A stretch of DNA of 64,000 bases from Neostapfia colusana (taxonomy: Eukaryota > Streptophyta > Magnoliopsida > Poales > Poaceae), in contig JASWHV010000010.1 of the NCBI GenBank assembly GCA_030760725.1, forward strand, positions 32,927,760 to 32,991,759, written 5' to 3'. The notes beneath the pieces were generated by a model. The model searched no databases and was not told the DNA's origin. It saw only the letters and a program-made list of their open reading frames with translations. Positions 46,439-57,449 of this stretch are shown one piece after another. How positions within the stretch are numbered: the first letter of the stretch is position 1; every line of letters begins with the position of its first letter. Made by a program: the position numbers and the translations under genes.

Positions 46439-46805
46439 GTGGCCCCCGGGCCCGTCTCGGGGGAGATAGCGAGCCCGAGGTGGGACCTCCGTCTCTTCTG
46501 ATCCGCGCACTTTCTCTAAGTCCCGCATTGACCGCTGCCGGAGCACGAACGATCGCAGGATCGTGGGAGCGTGCGCCGACTTGATGGTTGCTTTTACTTC
46601 GGCGGTTCACAAGACTGCCACTTCTTCATGTTGCCGGCTTGTCTTCTTAGGAGACTAACTCCTTGACCCACCGCTTCAGTCGGGCGGCTTGGGTCCGCCT
46701 GTCATCGGCGCTCAGACTCAGAGTCGAAGCGGTTGCCGATGCGGCGTACTCGAAGAGTTCCGAATCGCTTGGGATTGCACCCGGGAAGGTGTGAAAAGAA
46801 ACTGC

Positions 46806-46830
46806 CACGTGGGCACGCTCCCCTTATAAG
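46806..46830 (+). promoter_or_regulatory. Candidate promoter of the T9 antisense gene (CACGTG plus TATA)
   Basis: CACGTG (G-box core) at 46806-46811 and TTATAAG at 46824-46830 lie 51-75 bases upstream of the antisense ATG (46881), in the right order and spacing for a plant promoter. The TATA box recurs at 3367-3375 (reversed); the G-box there is mutated. T10 lacks the TATA in the equivalent place. Confidence 0.5.
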
Positions 46831-46880
46831 GCTTCCAGCCCTTGTGCCTCCCTCGAGTCTCTGCAGTCTTGTCTTCTTCC

Positions 46881-47465
46881 ATGGCTCCTAACCCGCCTTA
46901 TGGGGGGAGAATCGCTCTCGATTTCCTCCAGCGACGGCGTCTGCACCAAGTCTGGGACCCAGGGAGCTTGCCTGCCTTGCCTCTGGAGGTGGCGCCTCCA
47001 AGGGGTCTCTGGTTTGTCCTCCCGACGGGGCCCTTCCTTGGTGATGGCAGGCAGAAAGCTCCTTGGCGTTGCGCCCCTTCTCAGATGGTGGAGTCTTCAA
47101 AGAAACCGCTGAAGCACCAAGGAGAATTCCCGGCGGCAGAGTCTCCGAGAAGACCACTGAAGCTGTGGAGGGGGCCTCAGGAGCACCCTTGATGACACCG
47201 GCTTTTGCGCCGGTGATGAGGGCACTTCAGTGGAAGGAAACCACCGATGCACCAAGGAGGATCCCAGGCGGAAGAGTTTCCAAGAAGACCGTTGAAGCTG
47301 CGGAGGGGGCCTCAGGAGCACCCTTGATGACACCGGCCTTTGCGCTGGTGATGAGGGAGGCAATTCCTTCGCTCGGGTCATGGAGCGGGAGAGCGCCGCC
47401 AGGGCTGAAACCTGGTGACGCGGCTGTTCTTGCAACTTCTAGACTCTGGTCGTGTCAGGGGAATC
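46881..47465 (+). pseudogene. T9 antisense gene remnant, coiled coil deleted
   Basis: The ATG at 46881 opens MAPNPP, matching the start of the T6 gene. The following P/S-rich part is frameshifted near 47090. Two in-frame copies of a 135-bp segment (from 47114 and 47249; APRRIPGGRVS.KT.EA.EGASGAPLMTP) follow. The sequence then jumps near 47350 to the last ~25 codons of the gene (ESAARAE...-like), so the long coiled-coil part is missing. Confidence 0.65.
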
Positions 47466-48500
47466 TTGGGGCTTGTTCCTTTATTTTTCATCGAGTTTGT
47501 AGCCCAGCTCATGGAGCCATGAATACATGAACTCTTATGGCCCTTCGTGCCTGCGATGTTTTCCGTCTTCTTCCTGGTTTTGCCTGACCGAGCCCTTATC
47601 TCTGCAAGGTGCTCAGAGGCCTTCACCAATCTCGACGTTCTGCTCCGGCATCTTCCCCGGGTCCTCATTATATTAAGGGCCCTGGAGGTCCTCGGGCCCC
47701 GCCTCATGAGGAGGGGGAGGCCCGGATCAGCCAGCCACGTGGCGGATCTGGAGCTCTCCTCTGAGGAGAGGGAGGTCCGGAGCCGCTGTACACGTGGGGT
47801 CTCCGGGCCCTTCCCCTCAGAGGAGGGGAGGTCCGGTCCCGCTGGAGCCGTGGATCCTTCGGTCTTCCCTTGGAGTTCCGGTCTCGCATGATTCCGTAGT
47901 GGCCCCCTGGCAGGGGCGTTCCATTGGTCAGGCACTCCTACCACATTCCTGTAGGGATCCGAGGCCAAGAGGTCCTGCACACAAGTAGGAAAAAGTAATT
48001 CTCCTTGGGAGCTCCCCCTCCCTTATCTCATAGTCTTATTCGACTTATGGTCCCTAACCATATGCTCGGTGCTTGGGGACAGTAGTGCGCGAAGCGTTCG
48101 GGGGCTCAGGGCCCCCCTCGACTATCGGCAGGTACCCGAAGCGACCGCCTCTGGTAGGGCAGCGAATGCCGACTAGTGGTGAGAATGAGAAGGGGGAGCT
48201 GAGCACATGGCAGCCATGCACTGCAAGGGTAGTCATAAAAAACTTAGTACACAATTTAAATGAGTACGAGGAAAGAGCAAAGTAGAACAGGTTTCTTTTC
48301 GTATAACTTTCCACAGGAGGAAGGCAGGCTAAACATGGAGGCCACGACCCGCCCCATTAAGAGGGGAAGCAAGACTGTACGCGCTTGGAGTCGGAACCAG
48401 GCAAAGCTGAATGTAGTCCTGTACCATCCCCTGGGGCTTAGCTGCTCCGAGCGCTGTTCCTGGACTCTATGGAGTTTATTACGGAAAGAAAGTACTGTCC
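47465..48500 (-). other. T9 3' non-coding region
   Basis: No gene is seen. It includes CACGTG/GAGGAG modules at 47690-47870 like those of the LTR, and stretches conserved with T6 and T7 near 48030-48300 and 48360-48480. Confidence 0.6.
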
Positions 48501-48510
48501 TATCTTTCCT

Positions 48511-49880
48511 CTAGGGGTAGAACTTACGGAGGTGTTCTATGTTCCAAGGGTTTGGGAGCAGGTCCCCATCCTCAGTGGAAAGGCGCACACACCCGGGGCG
48601 GCATACTTTCGCGACTCGGAAGGGACCTTCCCAACTAGGGGAGAGTTTGTGGGCCCCTTCACGAGAAAGTATGCGCCGCAACACCAGGTCACCTTCCTGC
48701 AGCTCCCGGGCACGCACAGATCTCTGGTGGTAGCGCCGAAGCGCTTGTCTGTACCGCGCGTTACAGAGTGCTGCATGTAATCGGACCTCGTCGACGAGGT
48801 CGATTTCTCCACGCCGGAGGTTGTTCTGCGCGGCTTCGTCGTAAGCCAGGACGCGGTGAGACTTCATGGTGATTTCTGGGGGAAGTACAGCTTCGACCCC
48901 ATACACCATGAAGAAGGGTGTCTCTCCGGTGGCCCGGCTCTGGGATTAGCCCATAGTGTGCTCGGAAGCTCATCTACCCAATTGGCACCATGTTTCTTCA
49001 GGCTGGCGAAGGTGCGAGTCTTAAGGCCCCGGAGAATCTCAGCGTTGGCCCTCTCAACTTGCCCATTGCTCTTCGGGTGGGCGACAGAGGCATAGCACAC
49101 CTGAATGCCGAGATCCTCGCAGTAGTCTTGGAATGCTGCGCTGGTGAACTGGGTCCCGTTGTCGGTGATGATTCTGTTCGGGACCCCGAACCGGCAGACA
49201 ATAGACTTGATGAACTTTACTGCGGATTGTTTGGTGATGGTGACAACTGGTGTAGCTTCCAGCCACTTGGTGAACTTGTCGATGGTGACATACAGGTACC
49301 GGAATCCCCCGACGGTTCTGGGAAATGGTCCCAAAATGTCCAGCCCCCATACGGCAAATGGCCACGAGGGCGGGATCATCTGTACCGCCTGAGCCGATGT
49401 ATGGATCTACTTGGCGTGGAACTGGCACGCCTTGCAGCTCTCGACCAGCTTGACGGCATCCTGGAGTGCTGTCGGCCAGTAGAAGCCATGCCGGAAGGCT
49501 TTACCGACAAGCGTGCGTGAGGAAGAGTGACTTCCACATTCGCCTCCGTGGATCTAAGCGAGCAAGTCGCAGCCTTCCCCTGGGTTATGCACCGCAATAG
49601 GATGTGGTTGGCGCCACGCCGGTAGAGATCCCCCTCTACCAGCGCGTATCTCTTGGCCATACGCACAATCCGTTCAGCGGTTGCATGTTCATCATGGAGG
49701 ATGTTGTCCTTCAATAATCCCGGATCTCCGTGATCCATGCATCGGGTCTGACTTGAGCTTCTGGATCTTGAGCGCTGGGTTGCACGGAGTTCCCAGTGAC
49801 GCTTATGATCCTTGGCGGCATACATGGCTGTAGGGCCGCCGGGACCGCCAGCTTCAAGGTGCTGGTCAAGCCCCCTTTGC
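48511..49880 (-). pseudogene. T9 integrase
   Basis: The core is open in 49379-48864: Asp in WGLDILG (residue 14 of that frame), Asp in ITDNGTQF (73) and Glu in GQVERANAE (109), a D-59-D-35-E arrangement with all three catalytic residues present. The N-terminal region (49880-49380, LYRRGANHILLRC) is frameshifted through the zinc-binding part. A frameshift near 48920 puts the C-terminal region in 48909-48511 (MVYGVEAVLPPEI, YHQRSVRARELQEGDLVLRR, LSPSWEGPFRVAKV, NIEHLRKFYP end). There is no chromodomain, as expected for Tat. It would insert the cDNA into the chromosome. Confidence 0.87.
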
Positions 49881-50775
49881 ACGGCTTGGCGGGCCAGGCT
49901 GTAGGCCGCAGCAACGTCCTCTCGAAAACTCCTTCGGGCGCAGGGGCTCCGGTGGAAGCCTTCATTGAAAGGTTATCAGCTGCGGCATTGCCAGCGCGCG
50001 GTACGTGGTGCAGGTCCAAGGCGAGGAATTCTTTCTCCAACATCTGCACGTGAAGCAGATACACAGCTAGCTGTGGGTCATTGCAGAAGCATTCGCCCTT
50101 GACTTGCTTGATGACCAGCTGGAAGTCGCCCTGTGCCAACAACTGGCGAGCGCCTAAAGACAGGGCTGTCTGCAGGCCAAAGATGAGTGCTTCATACTCT
50201 GCCATGTTGTTGGTTGCCTTGAAATTGAGACGCACCATGTACCCAAACTGTTCCCCCGATGGCATGAGGAGCAGTACGCTGGCACCGGCCCCCTGCTTTC
50301 GCGAGGAGCCGTCAAAGAAAAGTGTCCAGTGGGGTTCGGTGAAGACCGGAGCTTTGTGCTCTGGTTCTCCGCCTTCATGGCCCCCTGGGTCAGTCTTCAT
50401 TGGTGTCCACTCCGCCACAACGTCAGCCAGTGCTTGGCTCTTGACTGCATGGCGTGGGTGGAAGTCCAGCTCAAACTCCGCCAGCTCCGCCGCCCATTTA
50501 GCAACGTTGCCAGTCGCATGGGGGCTGTGAAGAATTGTCTTCTGCGGATACGAGGTGACTACCGAGACCCGGTGGGCCTGGAAGTAATGGCGGAGCTTTC
50601 TGGAGGCCACGAGCACCGCATACAGCAGCTTGTGGACTTCTAGGTACCTTGTCTTGGCATCATGAAGTACTTCGCTGATGTAGTAGACAGGCCTCTGGAT
50701 GGTTCGAACCCTCTCTCTTAGGCCTGGGAGGTCCTCGTCCGTTGGCCCTGGCCCGCTGGAGGTGAGTGGACCCAC
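49711..50775 (-). pseudogene. T9 RNase H region (two domains) and integrase linker
   Basis: This open frame of about 354 residues begins in the first RNase H-like domain (VQRPVYYISEVL-type block, LLYAVLVASRKLRHYFQ, VSVVTSYP). A second RNase H domain follows with LFFDGSSRKQGAGASVLL, NMAEYEALIFGLQTAL and HHVPRAGNAAADNLS, the layout known for Tat elements with an extra archaeal-type RNase H. It is out of frame with RT (break between 50808 and 50775). The frame continues into the linker preceding integrase. Confidence 0.83.
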
Positions 50776-50807
50776 GGGGGCCTCCGGGAGCTGGGACCCG
50801 GAGGCCC

Positions 50808-51934
50808 TTAAGCTATCTTGATTATCCGGGAGCTCCGGGGGGTCTTGAGGGACCTCCGGGAGGTCCCATTTGGCCCCCGGGGGGTCCCGCAGGACCCCGG
50901 GGGTTTATCTTGGGGGTCCGGGAGACCGCCCTGGACCTCCGGGAGGTTGCCTTGGAGGTCTGGGAGACCGTCTTGGTCCTGCGGGGCCTCCTGGCGTCTG
51001 TCTTCTGCTACTGGAGCAGGTTGTGAAGATGAGGGGTCCGGCCGCTCTGCGACGAGGACCATACTCACTACTTCAGTTGTCGTCGCGATGTAGAGCAGCA
51101 GGTGCTCTCCGGGCTCAGGGGCTACCATGATAGGTAGGGTCGTCAGGAGTCGCTTCAACTCCTGGAAAGCCTCTTCTGCTTCGTCAGTCCAGGCAAAAGG
51201 GCCTGACTTGCGCATGAGATTAAAGAAAGGGAGTGCCCGCTCTGCTAGCCTCAGTATAAACCGACTCAGCGCGGCTAGACATCCCGTGAGTTTCTGGACA
51301 TCCTTGACGCGGACAGGGGGCCGCATCAAGTCGATGGCCTTAATCTTCTCTGGGTTGGCCTCAATCCCTCGGTGCGAGACCAGGAATCCTAAGAGCTTCC
51401 AAGAGGACACACCGAACACACATTTATCGGGGTTCAGCTTGGTGCGCGTAGAGCGCAACTTGTCAAAGACTAAGGCTAGGTTATCTAACAAAGATGAACC
51501 CTGCTTGACCTTGACAACTATGTCATCGACGTACACCTCAACTAGGTCTCTTATTAACTCCCCAAAGGTTTCGTGCATTGCTCGCACAAAGGTGAGGAGT
51601 GCATTCTTTAGGCCGTAAGGCATAGACACATAGCAATAAAGGCCGTCTACTGTGATGAAGGAGGTGTGCTCCTCGTCCTCCCTAGACATGGGGATCTGAT
51701 GGAAACCCGAGTAGGCGTCTAGGAAGCACAGCATATCACAGCCTGACATTGAGTCTACTATTTGATCTATTCTAGGGAGAGGGAATGGATCTTTGGGACA
51801 TGCCTTATTGAGACTGGTGTAGTCGATGCACATCCGGAGCTTCCCGCCGGCCTTCGGGACAACGACGGGGTTCGACAACCACCGGGGGTGGTGGACCTCC
51901 CGTATGAAGCCAGCGTCCAGCAGCTTCTTGACTG
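50808..51934 (-). pseudogene. T9 reverse transcriptase with a repetitive P/D/Q/G linker
   Basis: The frame enters at the T10 junction and encodes VKKLLDAGFIREV, MCIDYTSLNKACPKDPFPLPRIDQIVD, LDAYSGFHQIPM, EVYVDDIVVK (YVDD at 51533-51522), LGFLVSHRGIEANPEKI, and the start of RNase H (LLLYIATTTEVVSMVL). Then come about 65 residues of low-complexity sequence (DGLPDLQGNLPEVQGGLPD..., PPGSCGTPRGPN) that interrupt the RNase H fold region. The N-terminal part of RT lies beyond T10 (63130-62990). The catalytic motif is intact. Confidence 0.87.
51930..51934. other. T10 target-site duplication, left copy
   Basis: GACTG, identical to 62985-62989. Confidence 0.93.
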
Positions 51935-53030
51935 TGTCGGTACCTGAGATATGGGGTACCCCCGCGCACAGGGTAAAATGCCTAAGGTACTCGCCCTTCT
52001 CTGCAGGGAGAGCTCCGAAGGCGCCACGCGTCCGGCGGTGCCGGACCTCCCTCTCCTCAGAGGAGAGCTCCGGGCCCGCCACGTGGCATACAGAAGCCGG
52101 ACCTCCCCTCCGCGGGAGAGATGTCCGAAGGCGCCCCGCGTCCAGCGGGGCCGGACCTCACTCTCCTCAGAGGAGAGCTCCGGGCCCGCCATGTGGCCGA
52201 CAGAAGCCGAGCCTCCCCCTCCGCGGGGAGAGGTCCGGAGGCTCCACGTGACCTGCAGGCCGGACCCTTCTCTCCTCAGAGAAGGGCTCCGGACACACCA
52301 CGTGGCCAGAAGAACGGTGCTGCCTGCCCCCGAGCGGTAAGCAGCGGGCGTAAAGGCGCCCCATACCTTGCCCGTACAAGGTATTCAAGGCCCGCGTCTT
52401 CCCAAGATGCGGAGACGCGGAGCACGCGTCTGTTAGGTGCCGTTGCGCCCAGTCGCATCACAGACTGGCGCGCGGTGTCAGAACCTGCCAGCCAATAAAC
52501 ACCGCGACAAGACATCCGATGCCGCCTGCGCCGTCATCAACCACTACGACTAGCATGCGGCATGGGCAGGGCGGCAAGATGAAGACTCAGAAGCCTTCGA
52601 CCAGAGATAACTACCGGCATAACTGCAGATACGGTAGATAATAGACAATCTTCCCGGGACCACCTGTCGGGTCCCGGCTCCCCATGTAAGCCGCCCGAAT
52701 CTTGGACTATAAAAGGCTCGGGTAGGCGTCGATAGCAAGGGTTCGCACTTTGCAACTCATACGCTAGCCATACACTCTCAAGCTGTAACTCACCCCCGAG
52801 CTCAGGCCTCCGGTCCTGAGCAGCAAGCAATACAGCGAGCTCCATAGCTCGCCGTGGACGTAGGGTTTTATGCTCCGGCGGCCTGAACCACGTAAAACTC
52901 GCTGTGTCAAGCTCTTACTAACTCGTCCATCTGCGCAAGCTCTCCGCTAGAGACTAGCCCCACTGAAAAAAGAACCTCCGCGGGCTGCCCAGTGCAGGCT
53001 TGGGGGAAGTGTCGACTGAACACTTCGACA
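51935..53030 (+). repeat. T10 5' LTR (1096 bp)
   Basis: TGTCGGTACC...CACTTCGACA. It holds four CACGTG-type modules in 52010-52310, the stretch GCCAATAAACACCGCG near 52490, and a promoter further on. Confidence 0.93.
52708..52714 (+). promoter_or_regulatory. T10 LTR TATA box
   Basis: TATAAAA in GGACTATAAAAGGCTCGGG, about 770 bp into the LTR. It is conserved in every Tat LTR with this part present, including 62662-62668 in the 3' LTR. It would start the genomic RNA shortly downstream. Confidence 0.75.
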
Positions 53031-53032
53031 TT

Positions 53033-53051
53033 TGGCGCGCCAGGTAGGGGG
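53033..53051 (+). other. T10 primer-binding site
   Basis: TGGCGCGCCAGGTAGGGGG lies two bases after the 5' LTR. The palindromic GGCGCGCC core is shared by most Tat copies here. Confidence 0.78.
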
Positions 53052-53087
53052 CTTTTCTCCTAGCGCGACGAGTTTCCGCCAACGAAG

Positions 53088-54566
53088 ATGACCAAGCTTC
53101 CTTTAGCGGCAAACTCTCCCCCTCCGCGTTCACGGCGAACCGTGACCACTGGGGAGTACATGTCGACACACTCAGGACGGAGTGTGTCGGCACAAGCGGG
53201 TAGCCAGCAGCCGACTCCGGCAACGCCGACTCCGGCTATGCAGGCCCCGACCAGTGTGAGATCTTCTGCAGCGCTGAGCGTACACCATGGAGGTGCGCTA
53301 GCTGCAGCAAGAGCGCTGCTGCGCAACCCACCTGCGGGGGATGCGCCCCATTCAGCGACCCAGCAATGGGTCCGCGAGGTGGACCGCCTCATCGTTGCCG
53401 CCGCGAACCCTCGGTTTCGGCGAGGATGGCGCCCAGGACAACCGGCAGTGTCGCTGACGTGCACACCCACGGTTGACGGGCTAACGGCGGATTCCAGCTC
53501 CTCCAGGCTCCTGTCAACGGACCTGCGATGAGAACTGGAACGGTGCCACTTGGGCCAGGACGCCCGGGTGTACCTCGAGCAACGCCGAGAAAGGCGTCGC
53601 AACCATGAGGCAGGCGACAGCATGTCGTCGGCCTCGACACAACCAGAAGGGCAGGCCTTCGCCACGCGAGCCCTGCCTCAGGCATATGCTGCGCAGCATA
53701 TGCCACAACCATATGCGCCGCAAGTAGCGGCCCTGGTCTATGGTGCAGCCTTGCCCATGCCGGGATACTCGGTGCCAAGTGCAAACCAAGCGTTCGCAGC
53801 GCCGGTACCTGCAGCAGCAGGTGCAGGGTGTGCAGCCCTTGCACCCCACCTTCGCTTCGCGAGGTGGCCGCGCATGTTCCGGCAGCACCTGCCCGAAAAG
53901 TACGACAGTAGCGTCAACCCGGCGGAGTTCCTCCAGATCTACTCCACCGCCGTACTTGCCGCAGGAGGGGACGAGGCTATCATGGCCAACTACTTCCCCG
54001 TCGCCTTGACCGGCCCAGCTCGGTCTTGGCTCATGAATCTACCTCAGGGGTCCATAACCTCCTGGGGAGAGCTCTGCCGGCAATTCGTCCCCAACTTTGG
54101 CAGCTCCTACACCCGCCCCGGCACGGAGCTTGACCTCCAGGCCGTCAAGAAACAGCCTGGGGAGTCGCTGTGCTCTTTCATCCAGCGGTTCTCCCAAGTA
54201 CGCAACACCATCCCTCATATTCAGAACGCTTCGGTGGTGGTGGGCTTCCGGCAAGGCGTTCGGGACAGGAAGATGCTCGAGAAGCTCGCGACCAGGGAGG
54301 TCCGCGATGCCTCAGAACTCTTCAACCTGGCGGACAAGTGTGCCAGAGCAGCCGAAGGGCGGAACTGGCACTCTCTGCCAGGGGGTCAGCCAGGATCCGG
54401 CGGCGCTTCGTACGGAAGTAGCGTAAAAACATCAGCCGCGGTCCCTGTTGTCGCAACGGCGGCGCCCAGTGGAGCTCGGGGGCCGCGCCCTGACAAGAGG
54501 CCGCGACAATCACCGGCCCCAGACGGGGGCCAGGATGAATTATGCCCTGTGCATGGCACCAGCTAA
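53088..54566 (+). pseudogene. T10 gag, one frame with two in-frame stops
   Basis: ATG 53088 (MTKLPLAANSPPPRSRRT). Frame 3 runs from here through protease to 55568 and is interrupted only by TGA at 53529-53531 and TAA at 54564-54566. Domains are an A/P/Q-rich N-terminal region (to about residue 245), then capsid (LPEKYDSSVNPAEFLQIYSTAVL, SWLMNLPQGSITSWGELCRQF, YTRPGTELDL, LADKCARAAEGRNWHS). Next is the knuckle start CPVHGT, cut by the second stop. Without the stops it would be the particle-forming protein; as written only short products can be made. Confidence 0.87.
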
Positions 54567-55568
54567 CATACCGCTACCGAATGCCGGGAAATCCAGAAGT
54601 TCGCGGAGCGCTTCAGGAAAGGGAAGCAGCCTCTAACTGATGCCCCACCCAACGATCAAAGGGGCGGCAAGCAGAAGGTCGAGGCCCGAGACGGTGTCGA
54701 CCGCCAGGTGGAGTTCCAGGAGCTTCAGCACGCCGTAAAGGCAGTGCGCAGTCATGGGAGCTCCAGCTCCAGTGATGACGAGCACCGGAAGATGCTATAT
54801 GCCACCTTCGGCGGGTCCGCTGACCCCCCATCCCGGAGCACGGCTAAGGCCTTGCGTCGAGCGGTAGCCTCGGTGGCTCCCCTCCCAGGTGCAGCACCGC
54901 ACCTCAGGTGGATGGGAACCCCCATCAGCTTCGATGACACCGACCGCCCAAGGAACATGGCTGGGGCCGGCCAACTGCCGCTCGTGGTGGCCCCCACCAT
55001 CGCCAACATGAATATGTACCACGTTTTGGTGGATGGCGGGGCTGGTCTGAACCTCATCAGTCACGCAGCCTTCCAGAAGCTGCAGATCCCGATGGACAAG
55101 CTCGTCCCATTGGGCCCGTTCTCAGGGGTGGGACCAGGACAGGTTTTTCCCTACGGCCACATCAGCCTCCCGGTGACCTTTGGGGCACCGGACAGCTACC
55201 GGACAGAGTACGTTCTGTTCGACGTGGCCGAGATTGACCTCCCCTTCAACGCCATAATCGGCAGGCCAGCCCTGTATCGATTCATGGCAGTAGCCCACTA
55301 CGGCTACCTTGTCTTGAAGATGCCTACACCAACAGGCGTTCTCAAGGTTTGTGGAGACCATGCTGCCGCAGTGTTAGCCTTGGAAAAGCTTCAGGCGCTT
55401 ACAGCGACTAGAGCACCAACCCTCGGCAGCGCAGAACCAAACCAGCTCCACCAAGTGCACGCCACCGTGCCTCTACCACAGCACCCTGCGTGCAACCCCT
55501 CGATGAGGACGACGTCCCCACAAGGCTCGTCCGAATCAGCACCGATGCCACCTAGACCACCCGGGTAG
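54567..55568 (+). pseudogene. T10 gag end and protease
   Basis: This continues the gag frame: EFQELQHAVKAVRSHGSSSSSDDEH linker, then the retroviral-type aspartic protease domain with VLVDGGAGLNLI as the catalytic Asp motif (DGGAG instead of DSGA, usual in Tat) and LPFNAIIGRPALYRFMA. The domain itself (54708-55568, 286 residues) has no internal stop. Its start depends on read-through of the gag stops. It ends in a P/Q-rich tail before a small direct repeat (GGCGGGGGCCTGGATAGCAAA twice, 55566-55612). Confidence 0.85.
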
Positions 55569-55612
55569 GCGGGGGCCTGGATAGCAAACAGGCGGGGGCC
55601 TGGATAGCAAAC

Positions 55613-56790
55613 AATGTCGATGTTCTGCATGACAGCCGTCGCTGAGGCCAGAGATCCCTAGGGAGGTGATGGAGCACTACTTAAAGGTCTTTCTCGACGT
55701 CCAGCCATCCGACAAGACGGAGAGTCCGCCGCTCCCGGCGCTTGGCAAACCGTGTTGTTATCCCGAAGGCCAGCGAGAAGCTCCGGAAGCGCATCCACTA
55801 CACCAGTCTCAATAAGGCATGCCCTAAAGACCTATTTTCTCTCCCTATGATAGACCAAATAGTAGACTCGATGCCAGGCTGTGATATGCTGCGCTTCCCA
55901 AATGCTTGCTAGGGCTCCCATCAGACCCCTGTGTCTGGAGAAGTTGAAGGGCACCCTTTACCTGCTAATCCCGGCATAAACCGACTCGGCATAGCTAGGG
56001 GTCCCGCGAATTTCTGGTCTTCGCGCCAATGGCTTTAACCCCATACCACCGTAACCTGTTTCGCTACCAAGAAGCAAGCACCAAAAAACCGGACCTTGGA
56101 TCCCCGACACAACCTCCCGGAGGACCAGCAGGACCTCCCGGAGGTGCAATGGGACCCCTCCCCGGAGCTCCCGGGACATCAGCGGAGCTTCCCGGAAGGT
56201 CCAAAGCAGCCTGGGGACCTCCGAGTATCGAGCACCTGGCGGTCTCCCCAGACTAAAAGCTATCCTCCACAGCCCCCACGCGGCGGACAATGCCGCCAAA
56301 TGGGCGGCGGAGCTACTGAAGTTTGATCTAGGCTCCCTTTCCCGTCATGCAGACATTAAACGAGTATTAGTTGACTTGTGGCTGAAGTATACGCACGGTC
56401 AGGGGGCCACGAAGACGATGAAACAGGACCCTGAGCCCTGACCTTCACCAGGCCTTACCGAATGATGTTCGTCGACGGCTCCTTGCGAAAGCAGGGGGCC
56501 GATGCTAGCGTACTGTTCCTCACGCCATGAGGGGAGCAGTCTGGGTATGTGGCGCGTTTCAATTCCAAGGCAGCCAACAACATAGCAAAGTATGAAGTGC
56601 TCATCCTCCTTGCTAGTCGTTGGCTCAGGGCAACTCCAAGTCTGGTTATCAACCAAGACGGTGGAGACATACCTCCTCGCCTTGGACCTGCACCACGTAC
56701 CACGCGCTAGCAAGGCCGCAGCTGACGACCTTTCAATGAAGACCCCCACCGCAGCCACTGTGCCTGAAGGGGGCCTCGAGAGGACGTTGC
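55613..56790 (+). pseudogene. T10 RT and RNase H remnants
   Basis: A short RT N-terminal piece (VVIPKASEKLRKRIHYTSLNKACPKD, IDQIVDSMPGCDML, 55740-55900) ends before the YVDD region. Then scraps of the GPPGGP-like linker (about 56100-56220) and of RNase H follow (HSPHAADNAAKWAAELLKF near 56270; MFVDGSLRKQGADAS near 56465; ALDLHHVPRASKAAADDLS near 56680). Frames change repeatedly. The RT catalytic centre is deleted. Confidence 0.75.
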
Positions 56791-57449
56791 CGCGGCCCAC
56801 AGCCCGGCCCGCCGAGCCGGGCGAAGGGGGCTATACCAGCACCTCGAAGCTGGCGGTCCCGGCGGCCATGGACGCTGCCAAGGATCATAAGCGTCACTGG
56901 GGACTCCGTGCAACCCAGTGTTCAAGATCCAGATGCTCAAGTCAGACCCGATGCATGGATCACGGAGGTCCGGGACTACTTGAAAGAAAATATCCTCCCT
57001 GATGAACGTGTATCCGCTGAACGGATTGTGCGTATGGCTAAGAGACACATGGCGGTAGAGCGGGATCTCTACCGACGTGGCGCCAACCACATCCTATTGC
57101 GGTGCATAACACAGGGGGAAGGCTGCGACTTGTTCGCTGAGATCCATGGAGGCGAATGTGGGAGTCACTCTTCCCCATGCACGCTTGTCGGTAAAGCCTT
57201 TCGGCATGGCTTCTACTAGCCGGCAACACTCCAGGATGCCGTCGAGCTGGTCGAGAGCTGCTAGGCGTGCCTGTTCCACGCCAAACAGATCCATACACCG
57301 GCTTGGCGGTACAGATGATCCAGCCCGCATGGCCATTTGCCATACTGGGGCTGGACATCCCGGGCCTGGGACCATTCCCCAGAACCGAAGACGGGGACCC
57401 GCTCCCGAACCTTCGGAACACGGAACACCGCTGTAAGTTCTACCCCTAG
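56790..57449 (+). pseudogene. T10 integrase with catalytic core deleted
   Basis: The linker and N-terminal zinc-binding region are readable (ERDLYRRGANHILLRCITQGEGCDLFAEIHGGECGSH, 56908-57219). After WPFAILGLDIPG...FPRTEDGDPLP the sequence jumps from the start of the core to the last residues (RNTEHRCKFYP, 57449). Only the first catalytic Asp remains. The deletion sits at about 57385, where PFPRT joins EDGD. Confidence 0.8.
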
